From the NCBI GenBank assembly GCA_016793685.1, contig JAEULX010000151.1:1-17517 (forward strand): a stretch of 17,517 nt of DNA, written 5' to 3'. Of this stretch, positions 7,502 to 14,174 are shown piece after piece; the first letter of the stretch is position 1; each line of letters begins with the position of its first letter. The notes under the pieces are model-generated. The model searched no databases. It was not told the DNA's origin and saw nothing but the letters and a program-made list of their open reading frames with translations. The stretch is from Bradyrhizobiaceae bacterium. Lineage in GTDB: Bacteria; Pseudomonadota; Alphaproteobacteria; Rhizobiales; Xanthobacteraceae. A program made the position numbers and the translations under genes.

Positions 7502-7864
7502 ATGTCGAGGCTCAGCATCAAAACGGAGCGGCGCAAGAAGCGCATCCGGCGCGCCATCAAGGCCGCTGCGGGGGATCGCCCGCGGCTGTCGGTGTTCCGC
7601 TCTTCCAAGCATATCTATGCGCAGGTGATCGACGATCGCAAAGGCGAGACGATCGCCGCCGCCTCCTCGCTGGAGAAGGACCTGCGCACCAGCCTGAAGA
7701 CCGGCGCCGACATCGGCGCGGCGAAGACGATCGGCAAGTTGATCGCCGAGCGCGCGGTGAAGAACGGCGTGTCGGTGGTCGCTTTCGATCGCGGCGCCTA
7801 TCTCTACCACGGACGGGTCAAGGCGCTCGCGGAAGCGGCGCGCGAAGGCGGCCTGAAATTCTAG
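7502..7864 (+). CDS. rplR: 50S ribosomal protein L18
   Basis: L18 binds 5S rRNA together with L5 and L25 in the central protuberance. The 120-residue product starts MSRLSIKTERRKKRIRRAIK, a basic N-terminal tail typical of L18. It then shows RPRLSVFRSSKHIYAQVIDD, the ASSLEKDLRT segment, and the C-terminal VAFDRGAYLYHGRVKALAEA followed by REGGLKF. A GGAG ribosome binding site precedes the ATG. The gene lies between rplF and rpsE as expected. Confidence 0.97.
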   Translation: MSRLSIKTERRKKRIRRAIKAAAGDRPRLSVFRSSKHIYAQVIDDRKGETIAAASSLEKDLRTSLKTGADIGAAKTIGKLIAERAVKNGVSVVAFDRGAYLYHGRVKALAEAAREGGLKF

Positions 7865-7903
7865 GACGACACGGGCGGACGCCCGAACGGAGACGAACGA
7901 TCA

Positions 7904-8461
7904 ATGGCACGTGAACGCGAGCGCGACCGCGAAGAGCGCGACAGCGAGTTTACCGACAAGCTCGTGCACATCAACCGCGTCGCCAAGGTGGTGAAGGGCG
8001 GCCGGCGGTTCGGCTTTGCGGCGCTGGTCGTGGTCGGCGATCAGAAGGGCCGCGTCGGCTTCGGCCACGGCAAGGCGCGCGAGGTTCCGGAAGCCATCCG
8101 CAAGGCGACGGACGCCGCCAAGCGCGGCTTGATCCGGGTTCCGCTGCGCGAGGGACGCACGCTGCACCACGACGTGCTGGGCCGTCACGGCGCCGGCCGC
8201 GTGTTCCTGCGCGCTGCGCCTCCCGGCACCGGCATCATCGCGGGCGGTCCGATGCGCGCGGTGTTCGAGACGCTGGGCATGCAGGACGTGGTGGCGAAGT
8301 CGATCGGCTCGTCCAATCCCTACAACATGGTGCGCGCGACGTTTGCCGCCCTCAAGCGGCAGGACTCGCCGCGGGCGGTTGCGGCCCGCCGGAGCATCAA
8401 AGTATCCGCGCTGCAGGCGCGCCGCCGCGACGGCGACACCGAACCGGCGACGAGCGAATAA
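7904..8461 (+). CDS. rpsE: 30S ribosomal protein S5
   Basis: S5 contributes to decoding accuracy and to the mRNA entry channel. The 185-residue product has an acidic-basic N-terminus (RERERDREERDSEFTDKLVH), the double-stranded RNA-binding type S5 domain (KVVKGGRRFGFAALVVVGDQ, then GRVGFGHGKAREVPEAIRKA), and the C-terminal S5 domain with GRVFLRAAPPGTGIIAGGPM and DVVAKSIGSSNPYNMVRATF. It ends with a short Arg-rich and then acidic tail, common in rhizobial S5. A GGAGA ribosome binding site precedes the ATG. Confidence 0.97.
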   Translation: MARERERDREERDSEFTDKLVHINRVAKVVKGGRRFGFAALVVVGDQKGRVGFGHGKAREVPEAIRKATDAAKRGLIRVPLREGRTLHHDVLGRHGAGRVFLRAAPPGTGIIAGGPMRAVFETLGMQDVVAKSIGSSNPYNMVRATFAALKRQDSPRAVAARRSIKVSALQARRRDGDTEPATSE

Positions 8462-8490
8462 GCCGCCGGTCGCGCGAACGGAGATTCGAA

Positions 8491-8688
8491 ATGGCCACGG
8501 AAGCCGCAAAGAGGATCAGGATCGAACAGACCGGCAGCCCGATGCGCCGGCGCCACGACCAGCGGGAGACGCTGATCGGGCTCGGTCTCAACCGCATCGG
8601 GCGCGTCGCCGAACTCGAAGACACGCCGTCGACGCGCGGCATGATCGACAAAGTCAGACACCTGATCCGGGTGATCGGGGAACAATGA
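8491..8688 (+). CDS. rpmD: 50S ribosomal protein L30
   Basis: L30 is a small 23S rRNA binding protein found in only some bacteria. The 65-residue product carries the L30 signature IRIEQTGSPMRRRHDQRETL, GLGLNRIGRVAELEDTPSTR and GMIDKVRHLIRVI. A CGGAGA ribosome binding site lies upstream. After it comes a 111-bp gap before rplO, one of the longest in the spc part. A 17-codon frame begins inside the rpmD stop there (see findings). Confidence 0.96.
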   Translation: MATEAAKRIRIEQTGSPMRRRHDQRETLIGLGLNRIGRVAELEDTPSTRGMIDKVRHLIRVIGEQ

Positions 8689-8799
8689 ACGCAAGCGACG
8701 TGAGCGGCGGATTGGTTTGGCGGTGGCCCGGCCAGTGAATGCGACGCCGCATGTCGCGCCGTCGCGATCCGACCAGGCGGCGGGGTGAGGAGACCTGTA

Positions 8800-9294
8800 A
8801 TGAAACTCAACGAGATTGCCGACAATCCGGGCGCCCGCAAGTCGCGCATGCGTATCGGCCGCGGGATCGGCTCGGGCAAGGGCAAGACCGGCGGCCGCGG
8901 TGGCAAAGGCCAGACCGCGCGCGCGGGCGTCGCCATCAAGGGGTTCGAAGGCGGCCAGATGCCGCTGCACCGCCGCCTGCCCAAGCGCGGCTTCAACAAT
9001 ATCTTCGCGCTCGACCTCAACGAGGTGAACATCGGCCGCGTCCAGGCGGCGGTGGACAAGGGAGCGCTGGCGCCGGATGCGATCGTCAATGTCGAGGCGC
9101 TGGTCAATGCCGGGGTCTTGCGCCGCGCGCGCGACGGCGTGCGGCTGCTGGGCGACGGCGAGCTGAAGGCCGCGCTCCAGTTCGAAGTCCACGGCGCCTC
9201 GAAATCGGCGGTCGCCGCCGTCGAGAAGAGCGGCGGATCGGTCAAGATACTGGCTCAGAAAGCGCAAAAAGACGCGGGCGAAAGCGGGAGCTGA
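8800..9294 (+). CDS. rplO: 50S ribosomal protein L15
   Basis: L15 is an assembly protein that binds 23S rRNA late in 50S formation. The 164-residue product begins MKLNEIADNPGARKSRMRIG. It then shows the Gly/Lys/Arg-rich extended arm (GRGIGSGKGKTGGRGGKGQT), GFEGGQMPLHRRLPKRGFNN and a globular C-terminal part with VEALVNAGVLRRARDGVRLL. I take the ATG at 8800 over the GTG at 8785, because family members begin at MKLNEI and the GTGAGGAGA stretch then serves as the ribosome binding site. Confidence 0.96.
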   Translation: MKLNEIADNPGARKSRMRIGRGIGSGKGKTGGRGGKGQTARAGVAIKGFEGGQMPLHRRLPKRGFNNIFALDLNEVNIGRVQAAVDKGALAPDAIVNVEALVNAGVLRRARDGVRLLGDGELKAALQFEVHGASKSAVAAVEKSGGSVKILAQKAQKDAGESGS

Positions 9295-9355
9295 ACGCTA
9301 TATTGACGAGAAGGTGGGCAGGCGACGCCGGCTAGGCGACAACCGGAGCCTTTGA

Positions 9356-10687
9356 ATGGTTTCTGCGGCAGAACAACTTGCAGCCAACCTGAATTTCTCG
9401 GCGCTTGCCAAGGCCGAAGAGCTGAAGAAGCGCCTGTGGTTTACGCTGGGGGCGCTCCTCGTCTACCGGCTCGGAACCTACATCCCGCTTCCCGGCATCG
9501 ATCCGGGCCAGTGGGAGCAGATATTCCGCACCCAGGCCGGCGGCATTCTCGGCATGTTCAACATGTTCGCGGGCGGCGGCATCCACCGGATGGCGATCTT
9601 CGCGCTGAACATCATGCCCTACATCTCGGCGTCGATCATCATCCAGCTGATGACGACGGTATCGCCGACGCTCGAAAACCTGAAGAAGGAAGGAGAGCAG
9701 GGGCGCAAGGTCATCAACCAATACACCCGCTACCTGACCGTGCTGCTCGCCGCATTCCAGGCCTACGGCATCGCGCTCGGCCTCGAAGGCGCGGGGTCGG
9801 TCGTGACCAGCCCGGGCTGGTTCTTCCGCATATCGACGGTGATCACGCTCACCGGCGGAACGGTCTTCCTGATGTGGCTCGGCGAGCAGGTGACCTCGCG
9901 CGGGATCGGCAACGGCATTTCGCTGATCATCTTCGCCGGGATCGTGGCGGAACTGCCGTCCGCCATCGCCGGGATGCTCGAACTTGGCCGCCAGGGCGCA
10001 TTGTCGACCGGCATCATCCTCGTCATCATCGTGATGGCGATCGCGGTGATCGCGTTCATCGTGTTCATGGAGCGCGCCCAGCGCCGGCTGTTGATTCAGT
10101 ACCCCAAACGCCAGATAGGCAACCGCATGTTTGAGGGGCAGAGCTCGCACCTGCCGCTCAAGCTCAACACCTCGGGCGTGATTCCGCCGATCTTCGCCTC
10201 ATCGCTGCTGCTGCTGCCGAGCACGGTTGCGAATTTCAACGCCGGGGGCGGGTCGGAATGGCTGACGCTGATCACGACCCAGCTGGGTCACGGGCGCCCG
10301 CTGTTCCTTGTCCTCTATATCGCGCTCATCGTCTTTTTCGCGTTCTTCTATACCGCGATCGTGTTCAACCCGACGGAAACAGCGGACAACCTCAAGAAGC
10401 ACGGCGGATTTATTCCGGGAATCAGGCCCGGCGAGCGCACGGCGGAATACATCGATTACGTGCTTACGCGCATTACCGTGGTCGGCGCGGCGTACCTCGC
10501 CATCGTGTGCCTGATCCCCGAAATCCTGATTTCCTATGCCGCGGTTCCCTTCTATTTCGGCGGCACATCGTTGTTGATTGTAGTGAGTGTGGTTATGGAC
10601 ACCGTGGCGCAGATTCAGGGATACTTACTGGCTCACCAATATGAGGGACTGATCAAAAAATCGAAGCTGAGGGGACGGCGTCGGTGA
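9356..10687 (+). CDS. secY: Protein translocase channel subunit SecY
   Basis: SecY is the channel of the SecYEG translocon in the inner membrane. The 443-residue product has the expected ten membrane segments. It opens with the amphipathic N-terminus and first membrane helix (LWFTLGALLVYRLGTYIPLP). The plug and TM2 region follow (GGILGMFNMFAGGGIHRMAI, then ALNIMPYISASIIIQLM), and then SRGIGNGISLIIFAGIV, the cytoplasmic C4 loop with QYPKRQIGNRMFEGQSSHLP, and the C5 region GFIPGIRPGERTAEYIDYVL. TM10 lies in FYFGGTSLLIVVSVVMDTVA, and the basic tail ends KLRGRRR. The start has a CCGGAG ribosome binding site. The stop overlaps the GTG start of adk by 4 bp. No rpmJ follows, which is normal for alphaproteobacteria. 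Confidence 0.98.
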   Translation: MVSAAEQLAANLNFSALAKAEELKKRLWFTLGALLVYRLGTYIPLPGIDPGQWEQIFRTQAGGILGMFNMFAGGGIHRMAIFALNIMPYISASIIIQLMTTVSPTLENLKKEGEQGRKVINQYTRYLTVLLAAFQAYGIALGLEGAGSVVTSPGWFFRISTVITLTGGTVFLMWLGEQVTSRGIGNGISLIIFAGIVAELPSAIAGMLELGRQGALSTGIILVIIVMAIAVIAFIVFMERAQRRLLIQYPKRQIGNRMFEGQSSHLPLKLNTSGVIPPIFASSLLLLPSTVANFNAGGGSEWLTLITTQLGHGRPLFLVLYIALIVFFAFFYTAIVFNPTETADNLKKHGGFIPGIRPGERTAEYIDYVLTRITVVGAAYLAIVCLIPEILISYAAVPFYFGGTSLLIVVSVVMDTVAQIQGYLLAHQYEGLIKKSKLRGRRR

Positions 10688-11286
10688 GATTGATCCTGCT
10701 GGGGCCCCCTGGGGCCGGGAAGGGAACGCAAGCGCGTCGCCTTCTAGAACGTTTTGGAATCATTCAACTATCGACTGGCGATCTGTTGCGCGAAGCCGCC
10801 GCGACAGGCACGTCTGCCGGGCTCAAGGCGCATGAGATTATGAGCCGCGGGGAACTCGTGCCGGACGATATGGTGGTGGCGATCGTCGCCGAGCGGCTCA
10901 GCCGTCCGGATTGCGCGAAGGGATTCATCCTCGATGGCTTCCCGCGCACCGTCGGCCAAGCCGAAGCGCTCTACCGCCTCCTGCATGACAAGGGCCTTTC
11001 TCTCGATGCAGTGGTCCAGATCAAGGTCGACGAGGACATCCTGGTGCAGCGCGTCGAGGCCCGCGTGAAGGAGATGGAGGCGCGCGGAGAAACGGTCCGC
11101 GCGGACGACACTCCGCTCGTGCTGCGCCGCAGGCTTGCCGCCTATCACGCCCAGACGGAGCCGCTGGTCGACTATTATCTGCGTAAGGGTCTGCTCGTGA
11201 GCGTGGACGGCATGCTTCCGATCGACCAGGTCACGGCCGAGATCGAGGCGCTTCTTGCGAAGCTGCCCCGTGCCGGTGCGGGCTAG
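10684..11286 (+). CDS. adk: Adenylate kinase, short-LID form
   Basis: Adenylate kinase catalyses ATP + AMP = 2 ADP in the cytoplasm and balances adenine nucleotides. The 200-residue product has the P-loop GPPGAGKGT at residues 7-15, the AMP-binding region with QLSTGDLLR (28-36), and the DGFPRT motif (84-89) whose Arg contacts AMP. The RADD motif (139-142) is followed by LRRRLAAY. The LID is short and has no Cys cluster, so it is the short, zinc-free type common in alphaproteobacteria. The start is GTG, overlapping the secY stop (GTGA), with an AGGGGA ribosome binding site inside the end of secY. This implies tight coupling to SecY translation. Confidence 0.97.
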   Translation: MRLILLGPPGAGKGTQARRLLERFGIIQLSTGDLLREAAATGTSAGLKAHEIMSRGELVPDDMVVAIVAERLSRPDCAKGFILDGFPRTVGQAEALYRLLHDKGLSLDAVVQIKVDEDILVQRVEARVKEMEARGETVRADDTPLVLRRRLAAYHAQTEPLVDYYLRKGLLVSVDGMLPIDQVTAEIEALLAKLPRAGAG

Positions 11287-11407
11287 ACGGCGCGTCCTGG
11301 AACGACCGGCCGGTCGCAATCGGGATTCGCGTGGTGGCCGCCCCGGAGCTGGGACGGACGGATGTCTGGTCAGGCCCGGCAGAGCGGGAGAAGTAGTCGA
11401 GGATGGG

Positions 11408-11436
11408 TTGACGAGTAGCAGTAGAGTTCGTAGATA
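11408..11436 (+). promoter_or_regulatory. Candidate promoter for the alpha operon
   Basis: TTGACG (11408-11413) and TAGATA (11431-11436) are separated by exactly 17 bp, the ideal housekeeping sigma spacing. The -35 match is strong (5 of 6 to TTGACA); the -10 match is weaker (3 of 6 to TATAAT). Transcription would begin near 11443 and give a leader of about 140 nt before rpsM. The position, in the only long gap of the cluster and upstream of rpsM, supports it. Confidence 0.4.
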
Positions 11437-11465
11437 CCGGACACCCAGTCGGAGAGAGTCCTAAC

Positions 11466-11500
11466 GGCGCCGTGCCCCGGAAGTAGTCGGGGAGGGCGTC
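11466..11500 (+). promoter_or_regulatory. Two-part hairpin in rpsM leader
   Basis: GGCGCC (11466-11471) pairs with GGCGTC (11495-11500, one G-U pair), and CCCCG (11475-11479) pairs with CGGGG (11488-11492). The 3/2-nt internal loop (GTG/AG) lies between the stems and an 8-nt apical loop, GAAGTAGT, closes the top. No T tract follows, so it does not look like an intrinsic terminator; a protein-binding or folding role in the leader is possible but unproven. Confidence 0.4.
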
Positions 11501-11582
11501 GCTTTCATGCGTATCCGGCTGACAGGACAAGCATTTTGGTTCGTAAGTCTGGCTGTGGCGGCCAGCGGAAGGAGCGGCGGCT

Positions 11583-11951
<369 letters not shown>

Positions 11952-12011
11952 CCGGGACGAACTGGAGACGCGCGCGCCCGGTTCGTCAGCCGCGCCGCAG
12001 AAGGAACGACA

Positions 12012-12401
12012 ATGCCTAAAGATGCCACCCGCGTACGGCGGCGCGAACGCAAGAACATCGTGTCCGGCGTTGCCCACGTGAACGCCTCGTTCAACAACAC
12101 GATGATCTCGATCACCGATGCCCAGGGCAACACGATCGCCTGGTCGTCGGCGGGAACGATGGGGTTCAAGGGTTCGCGCAAGTCGACGCCCTACGCCGCC
12201 CAGATCGCCGCCGAAGACGCCGCCCGCAAGGCGCAGGAACACGGCATGCGCACGCTCGAAGTCGAGGTGGCGGGGCCCGGTTCGGGTCGCGAATCGGCGT
12301 TGCGGGCGCTGCAATCGGCCGGGTTTACGATCACGTCGATCCGCGACGTGACGCCGATCCCGCATAATGGCTGCCGGCCGCGCAAGCGCCGGCGCGTTTG
12401 A
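12012..12401 (+). CDS. rpsK: 30S ribosomal protein S11
   Basis: S11 lies on the 30S platform near the mRNA exit (Shine-Dalgarno) channel. The 129-residue product has the family core NIVSGVAHVNASFNNTMISI, then GNTIAWSSAGTMGFKGSRKS, PYAAQIAAEDAARKAQEHGM, the VEVAGPGSGRESALRALQSA stretch and the C-terminal DVTPIPHNGCRPRKRRRV. Length is exactly normal. An AAGGA ribosome binding site precedes the ATG, and a 60-bp spacer separates it from rpsM. The 104-bp gap that follows carries three hairpins. Confidence 0.97.
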   Translation: MPKDATRVRRRERKNIVSGVAHVNASFNNTMISITDAQGNTIAWSSAGTMGFKGSRKSTPYAAQIAAEDAARKAQEHGMRTLEVEVAGPGSGRESALRALQSAGFTITSIRDVTPIPHNGCRPRKRRRV

Positions 12402-12406
12402 CCGAC

Positions 12407-12462
12407 GCCGGTTCGCCGGCGGCCGGATGATCCGGCATTCTATTCCCACGGGCGGAGTGGGA
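12407..12462 (+). repeat. Three consecutive hairpins between rpsK and rpoA
   Basis: Three simple stem-loops follow each other. The first is GCCGG-TTCG-CCGGC (12407-12420), with a UUCG tetraloop. The second is GCCGGA-TGA-TCCGGC (12422-12436). The third is TCCCAC, a 7-nt loop, GTGGGA (12444-12462). None is followed by a run of T, so termination is not obvious. They could act in RNA processing, stability or modulation of rpoA expression; this is inference. Confidence 0.5.
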
Positions 12463-12505
12463 TGCGCGCCCGAGCGGTCGCGCTGCTCGATTCGATGGTG
12501 ACGAC

Positions 12506-13531
12506 GTGACGATTCAGAAGAACTGGCAAGAGCTGATCAGGCCGAACAAGCTGCAGGTCACACCTGGACCCGAACCCAAGCGCATGGCGACGGTGATCGC
12601 CGAGCCGCTGGAGCGCGGCTTCGGCCTTACCCTCGGCAACGCGCTGCGGCGCATTCTGCTCTCTTCGCTGCAGGGCGCGAGCGTGCAGTCGGTGCACATC
12701 GACGGCGTTCTGCACGAATTCTCCTCGATCGCCGGCGTGCGCGAGGACGTGACCGACATCGTGCTCAACATCAAGGATATCGCCATCAAGATGCAGGGCG
12801 ATGGTCCGAAGCGCATGGTGTTGAAGAAGCAGGGACCGGCGATCGTGACGGCCGGCGATATCCAGACGGTCGGCGACGTGGTCATTCTCAATCCCGACCT
12901 CGTTCTCTGCCATCTCGACGAAGGCGCCGAGATCCGCATGGAGTTCACGGTCTCGACCGGCAAGGGCTATGTGCCGGCCGAACGCAATCGCCCGGAGGAT
13001 GCGCCGATCGGCCTCATTCCGGTCGACAGCCTCTACTCGCCGGTGAAGAAGGTCTCCTACAAGGTCGAGAATACCCGCGAAGGGCAGATTCTCGACTACG
13101 ACAAGCTCACCATGCAGATCGAGACCAACGGCGCCGTGAGTCCGGACGACGCGCTTGCCTACGCCGCGCGCATTCTCCAGGACCAGCTCAACGTGTTCGT
13201 GAATTTCGAGGAGCCGAAGCGGCCGGAGCAGCCGTTGTCGCTCGCCGACGATCTCGGCGGCATCCCGCCCGCCTTCCTCAAGAAGGTCGACGAGCTGGAA
13301 CTGTCGGTGCGCTCGGCCAACTGCCTGAAGAACGACAACATCGTCTATATCGGCGATCTCGTGCAGAAGACCGAGGCGGAGATGTTGCGCACGCCGAATT
13401 TCGGCCGCAAGTCGCTCAACGAGATCAAGGAAGTGCTGGCGCAGATGGGCCTGCATCTCGGCATGGAAGTGCCGGGCTGGCCGCCGGAGAACATCGAAGA
13501 GCTGGCCAAGCGGTTCGAGGACCATTACTGA
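12506..13531 (+). CDS. rpoA: DNA-directed RNA polymerase alpha subunit, GTG start
   Basis: The alpha subunit dimerises to nucleate RNA polymerase assembly and binds UP elements and activators. The 341-residue product has the N-terminal domain with EPLERGFGLTLGNALRRILL (33-52) and HIDGVLHEFSSIAGVREDVT (64-83), a linker near 235-255, and the C-terminal domain LELSVRSANCLKNDNIVYIG ending with GWPPENIEELAKRFEDHY. Arg269 in SVRSANC corresponds to the E. coli DNA-contacting Arg265. The start is GTG at 12506, because an upstream ATG at 12495 runs into TGA after four codons. I see no strong ribosome binding site in front. The gene lies between rpsK and rplQ as usual. Confidence 0.97.
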   Translation: MTIQKNWQELIRPNKLQVTPGPEPKRMATVIAEPLERGFGLTLGNALRRILLSSLQGASVQSVHIDGVLHEFSSIAGVREDVTDIVLNIKDIAIKMQGDGPKRMVLKKQGPAIVTAGDIQTVGDVVILNPDLVLCHLDEGAEIRMEFTVSTGKGYVPAERNRPEDAPIGLIPVDSLYSPVKKVSYKVENTREGQILDYDKLTMQIETNGAVSPDDALAYAARILQDQLNVFVNFEEPKRPEQPLSLADDLGGIPPAFLKKVDELELSVRSANCLKNDNIVYIGDLVQKTEAEMLRTPNFGRKSLNEIKEVLAQMGLHLGMEVPGWPPENIEELAKRFEDHY

Positions 13532-13542
13532 TCAGCACGATC

Positions 13543-13629
13543 GTCATGGCCGGGCTTGATCCGGCCATCCACGGCTTGATGCCAGCTGCGGCTGGCGGCG
13601 CGGATGCCCGGCTCGAAGGCGGGCGCGAC
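13543..13629. repeat. Palindromic intergenic repeat between rpoA and rplQ
   Basis: ATGGCCGG (13546-13553) and CCGGCCAT (13561-13568) form a perfect 8-bp stem, and GCCAGC-TGCG-GCTGGC (13581-13596) forms a second. The outer sequence from GTC at 13543 to about 13575 recurs, degraded, as the reverse complement at about 13598-13629, making an imperfect inverted repeat of 87 bp. The word GTCATGGCCGGGCTTG is, from memory, typical of dispersed intergenic repeats in Bradyrhizobium and Rhodopseudomonas relatives. It ends about 32 bp before the rplQ start. Confidence 0.6.
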
Positions 13630-13661
13630 AGAGAAAATATGTAAGGACGGAACGAGCCGCC

Positions 13662-14084
13662 ATGCGTCACGGATTTGCCCATCGCAAGCTCAACCGCACC
13701 GCCGAGCACCGGCGCGCAATGTTCGCCAACCTCGCAGCGGCGCTGATCAAGCACGAGCAGATCACGACGACGCTGCCGAAGGCGAAGGACCTGCGGCCGA
13801 TCGTCGAGAAACTGGTCACGCTGGGTAAGCGCGGCGGCCTGCACGCGCGGCGTCAGGCGCTTTCCGAGCTTCGCGACGCCGCCATGGTCAAGAAGCTCTT
13901 CGAGGTGCTCGGACCGCGCTACAAGGCGCGCAGCGGCGGCTATACGCGGGTGATGAAAGCGGGCTTCCGCTTTGGCGATTCGGCGCCGCTCGGGGTGATC
14001 GAATTCGTCGACCGCGACGTCGATGCCAAGGGCCAGGACTCGGGCCCGCGCGGCGAGGAAGCCGAACAGCCGGCCGCGGCGTAG
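13662..14084 (+). CDS. rplQ: 50S ribosomal protein L17
   Basis: L17 is a 50S protein near the exit tunnel and the last gene of the alpha operon. The 140-residue product opens MRHGFAHRKLNRTAEHRRAM and has the family signature NLAAALIKHEQITTTLPKAK, then DLRPIVEKLVTLGKRGGLHA and YKARSGGYTRVMKAGFRFGD. The final 20 or so residues are an acidic-Ala tail (GEEAEQPAAA) as in related alphaproteobacteria. An AAGGA ribosome binding site precedes the ATG. A 130-bp gap with a repeat element lies between rpoA and this gene. Confidence 0.97.
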   Translation: MRHGFAHRKLNRTAEHRRAMFANLAAALIKHEQITTTLPKAKDLRPIVEKLVTLGKRGGLHARRQALSELRDAAMVKKLFEVLGPRYKARSGGYTRVMKAGFRFGDSAPLGVIEFVDRDVDAKGQDSGPRGEEAEQPAAA

Positions 14085-14091
14085 GGCGCCG

Positions 14092-14116
14092 AAGGTCGGT
14101 AGACCGGCCTTTGCTT
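14092..14116 (+). terminator. Candidate rho-independent terminator after rplQ
   Basis: AAGGTCGG (14092-14099) pairs with CCGGCCTT (14104-14111) with one G-U pair and a TAGA loop. The 3' side runs into TTTGCTT. It begins 8 bp after the rplQ stop and would end the ribosomal cluster. The A-rich and T-rich ends also let it work in the opposite direction for the cytochrome gene. The T tract is short, so strength is uncertain. Confidence 0.5.
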
Positions 14117-14174
14117 CGCGTGCTTCAACCGGTCATGCGCGCAGCGGCGTTACGCGCAGCGGCGGTGCGCTCGG

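Larger units (their letters stand above)
11287..11582 (+). promoter_or_regulatory. Non-coding leader between adk and rpsM
   Basis: This 296-bp stretch is the longest gap in the cluster and has no convincing coding frame. It holds a 14-bp perfect palindrome soon after adk (11303-11316), a candidate sigma-70-type promoter (11408-11436), a two-part hairpin (11466-11500), a smaller hairpin (11549-11565) and the rpsM ribosome binding site AAGGAG (11569-11574). The 10-bp word GAAGTAGTCG occurs twice (11390-11399 and 11480-11489). In enterobacteria the alpha operon leader before rpsM is the S4-binding control site. Here S4 is not encoded in the operon and I cannot show an S4-type pseudoknot, so a control role is inference. 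Confidence 0.6.

Noticed and set aside
9303..9330. TTGACG before secY as a promoter
   Set aside because: There is no acceptable -10 sequence at 16-18 bp, and secY lies within a tightly packed operon.
11255..11464. A 69-codon frame spanning the end of adk and the leader
   Set aside because: It has Arg-rich random composition, overlaps adk and the candidate promoter, and resembles no known family.
12440..13525. A 361-codon minus-strand frame opposite rpoA
   Set aside because: It is an antisense frame to a highly conserved gene, with no recognisable motif and a His/Arg/Asp-rich composition typical of shadows.
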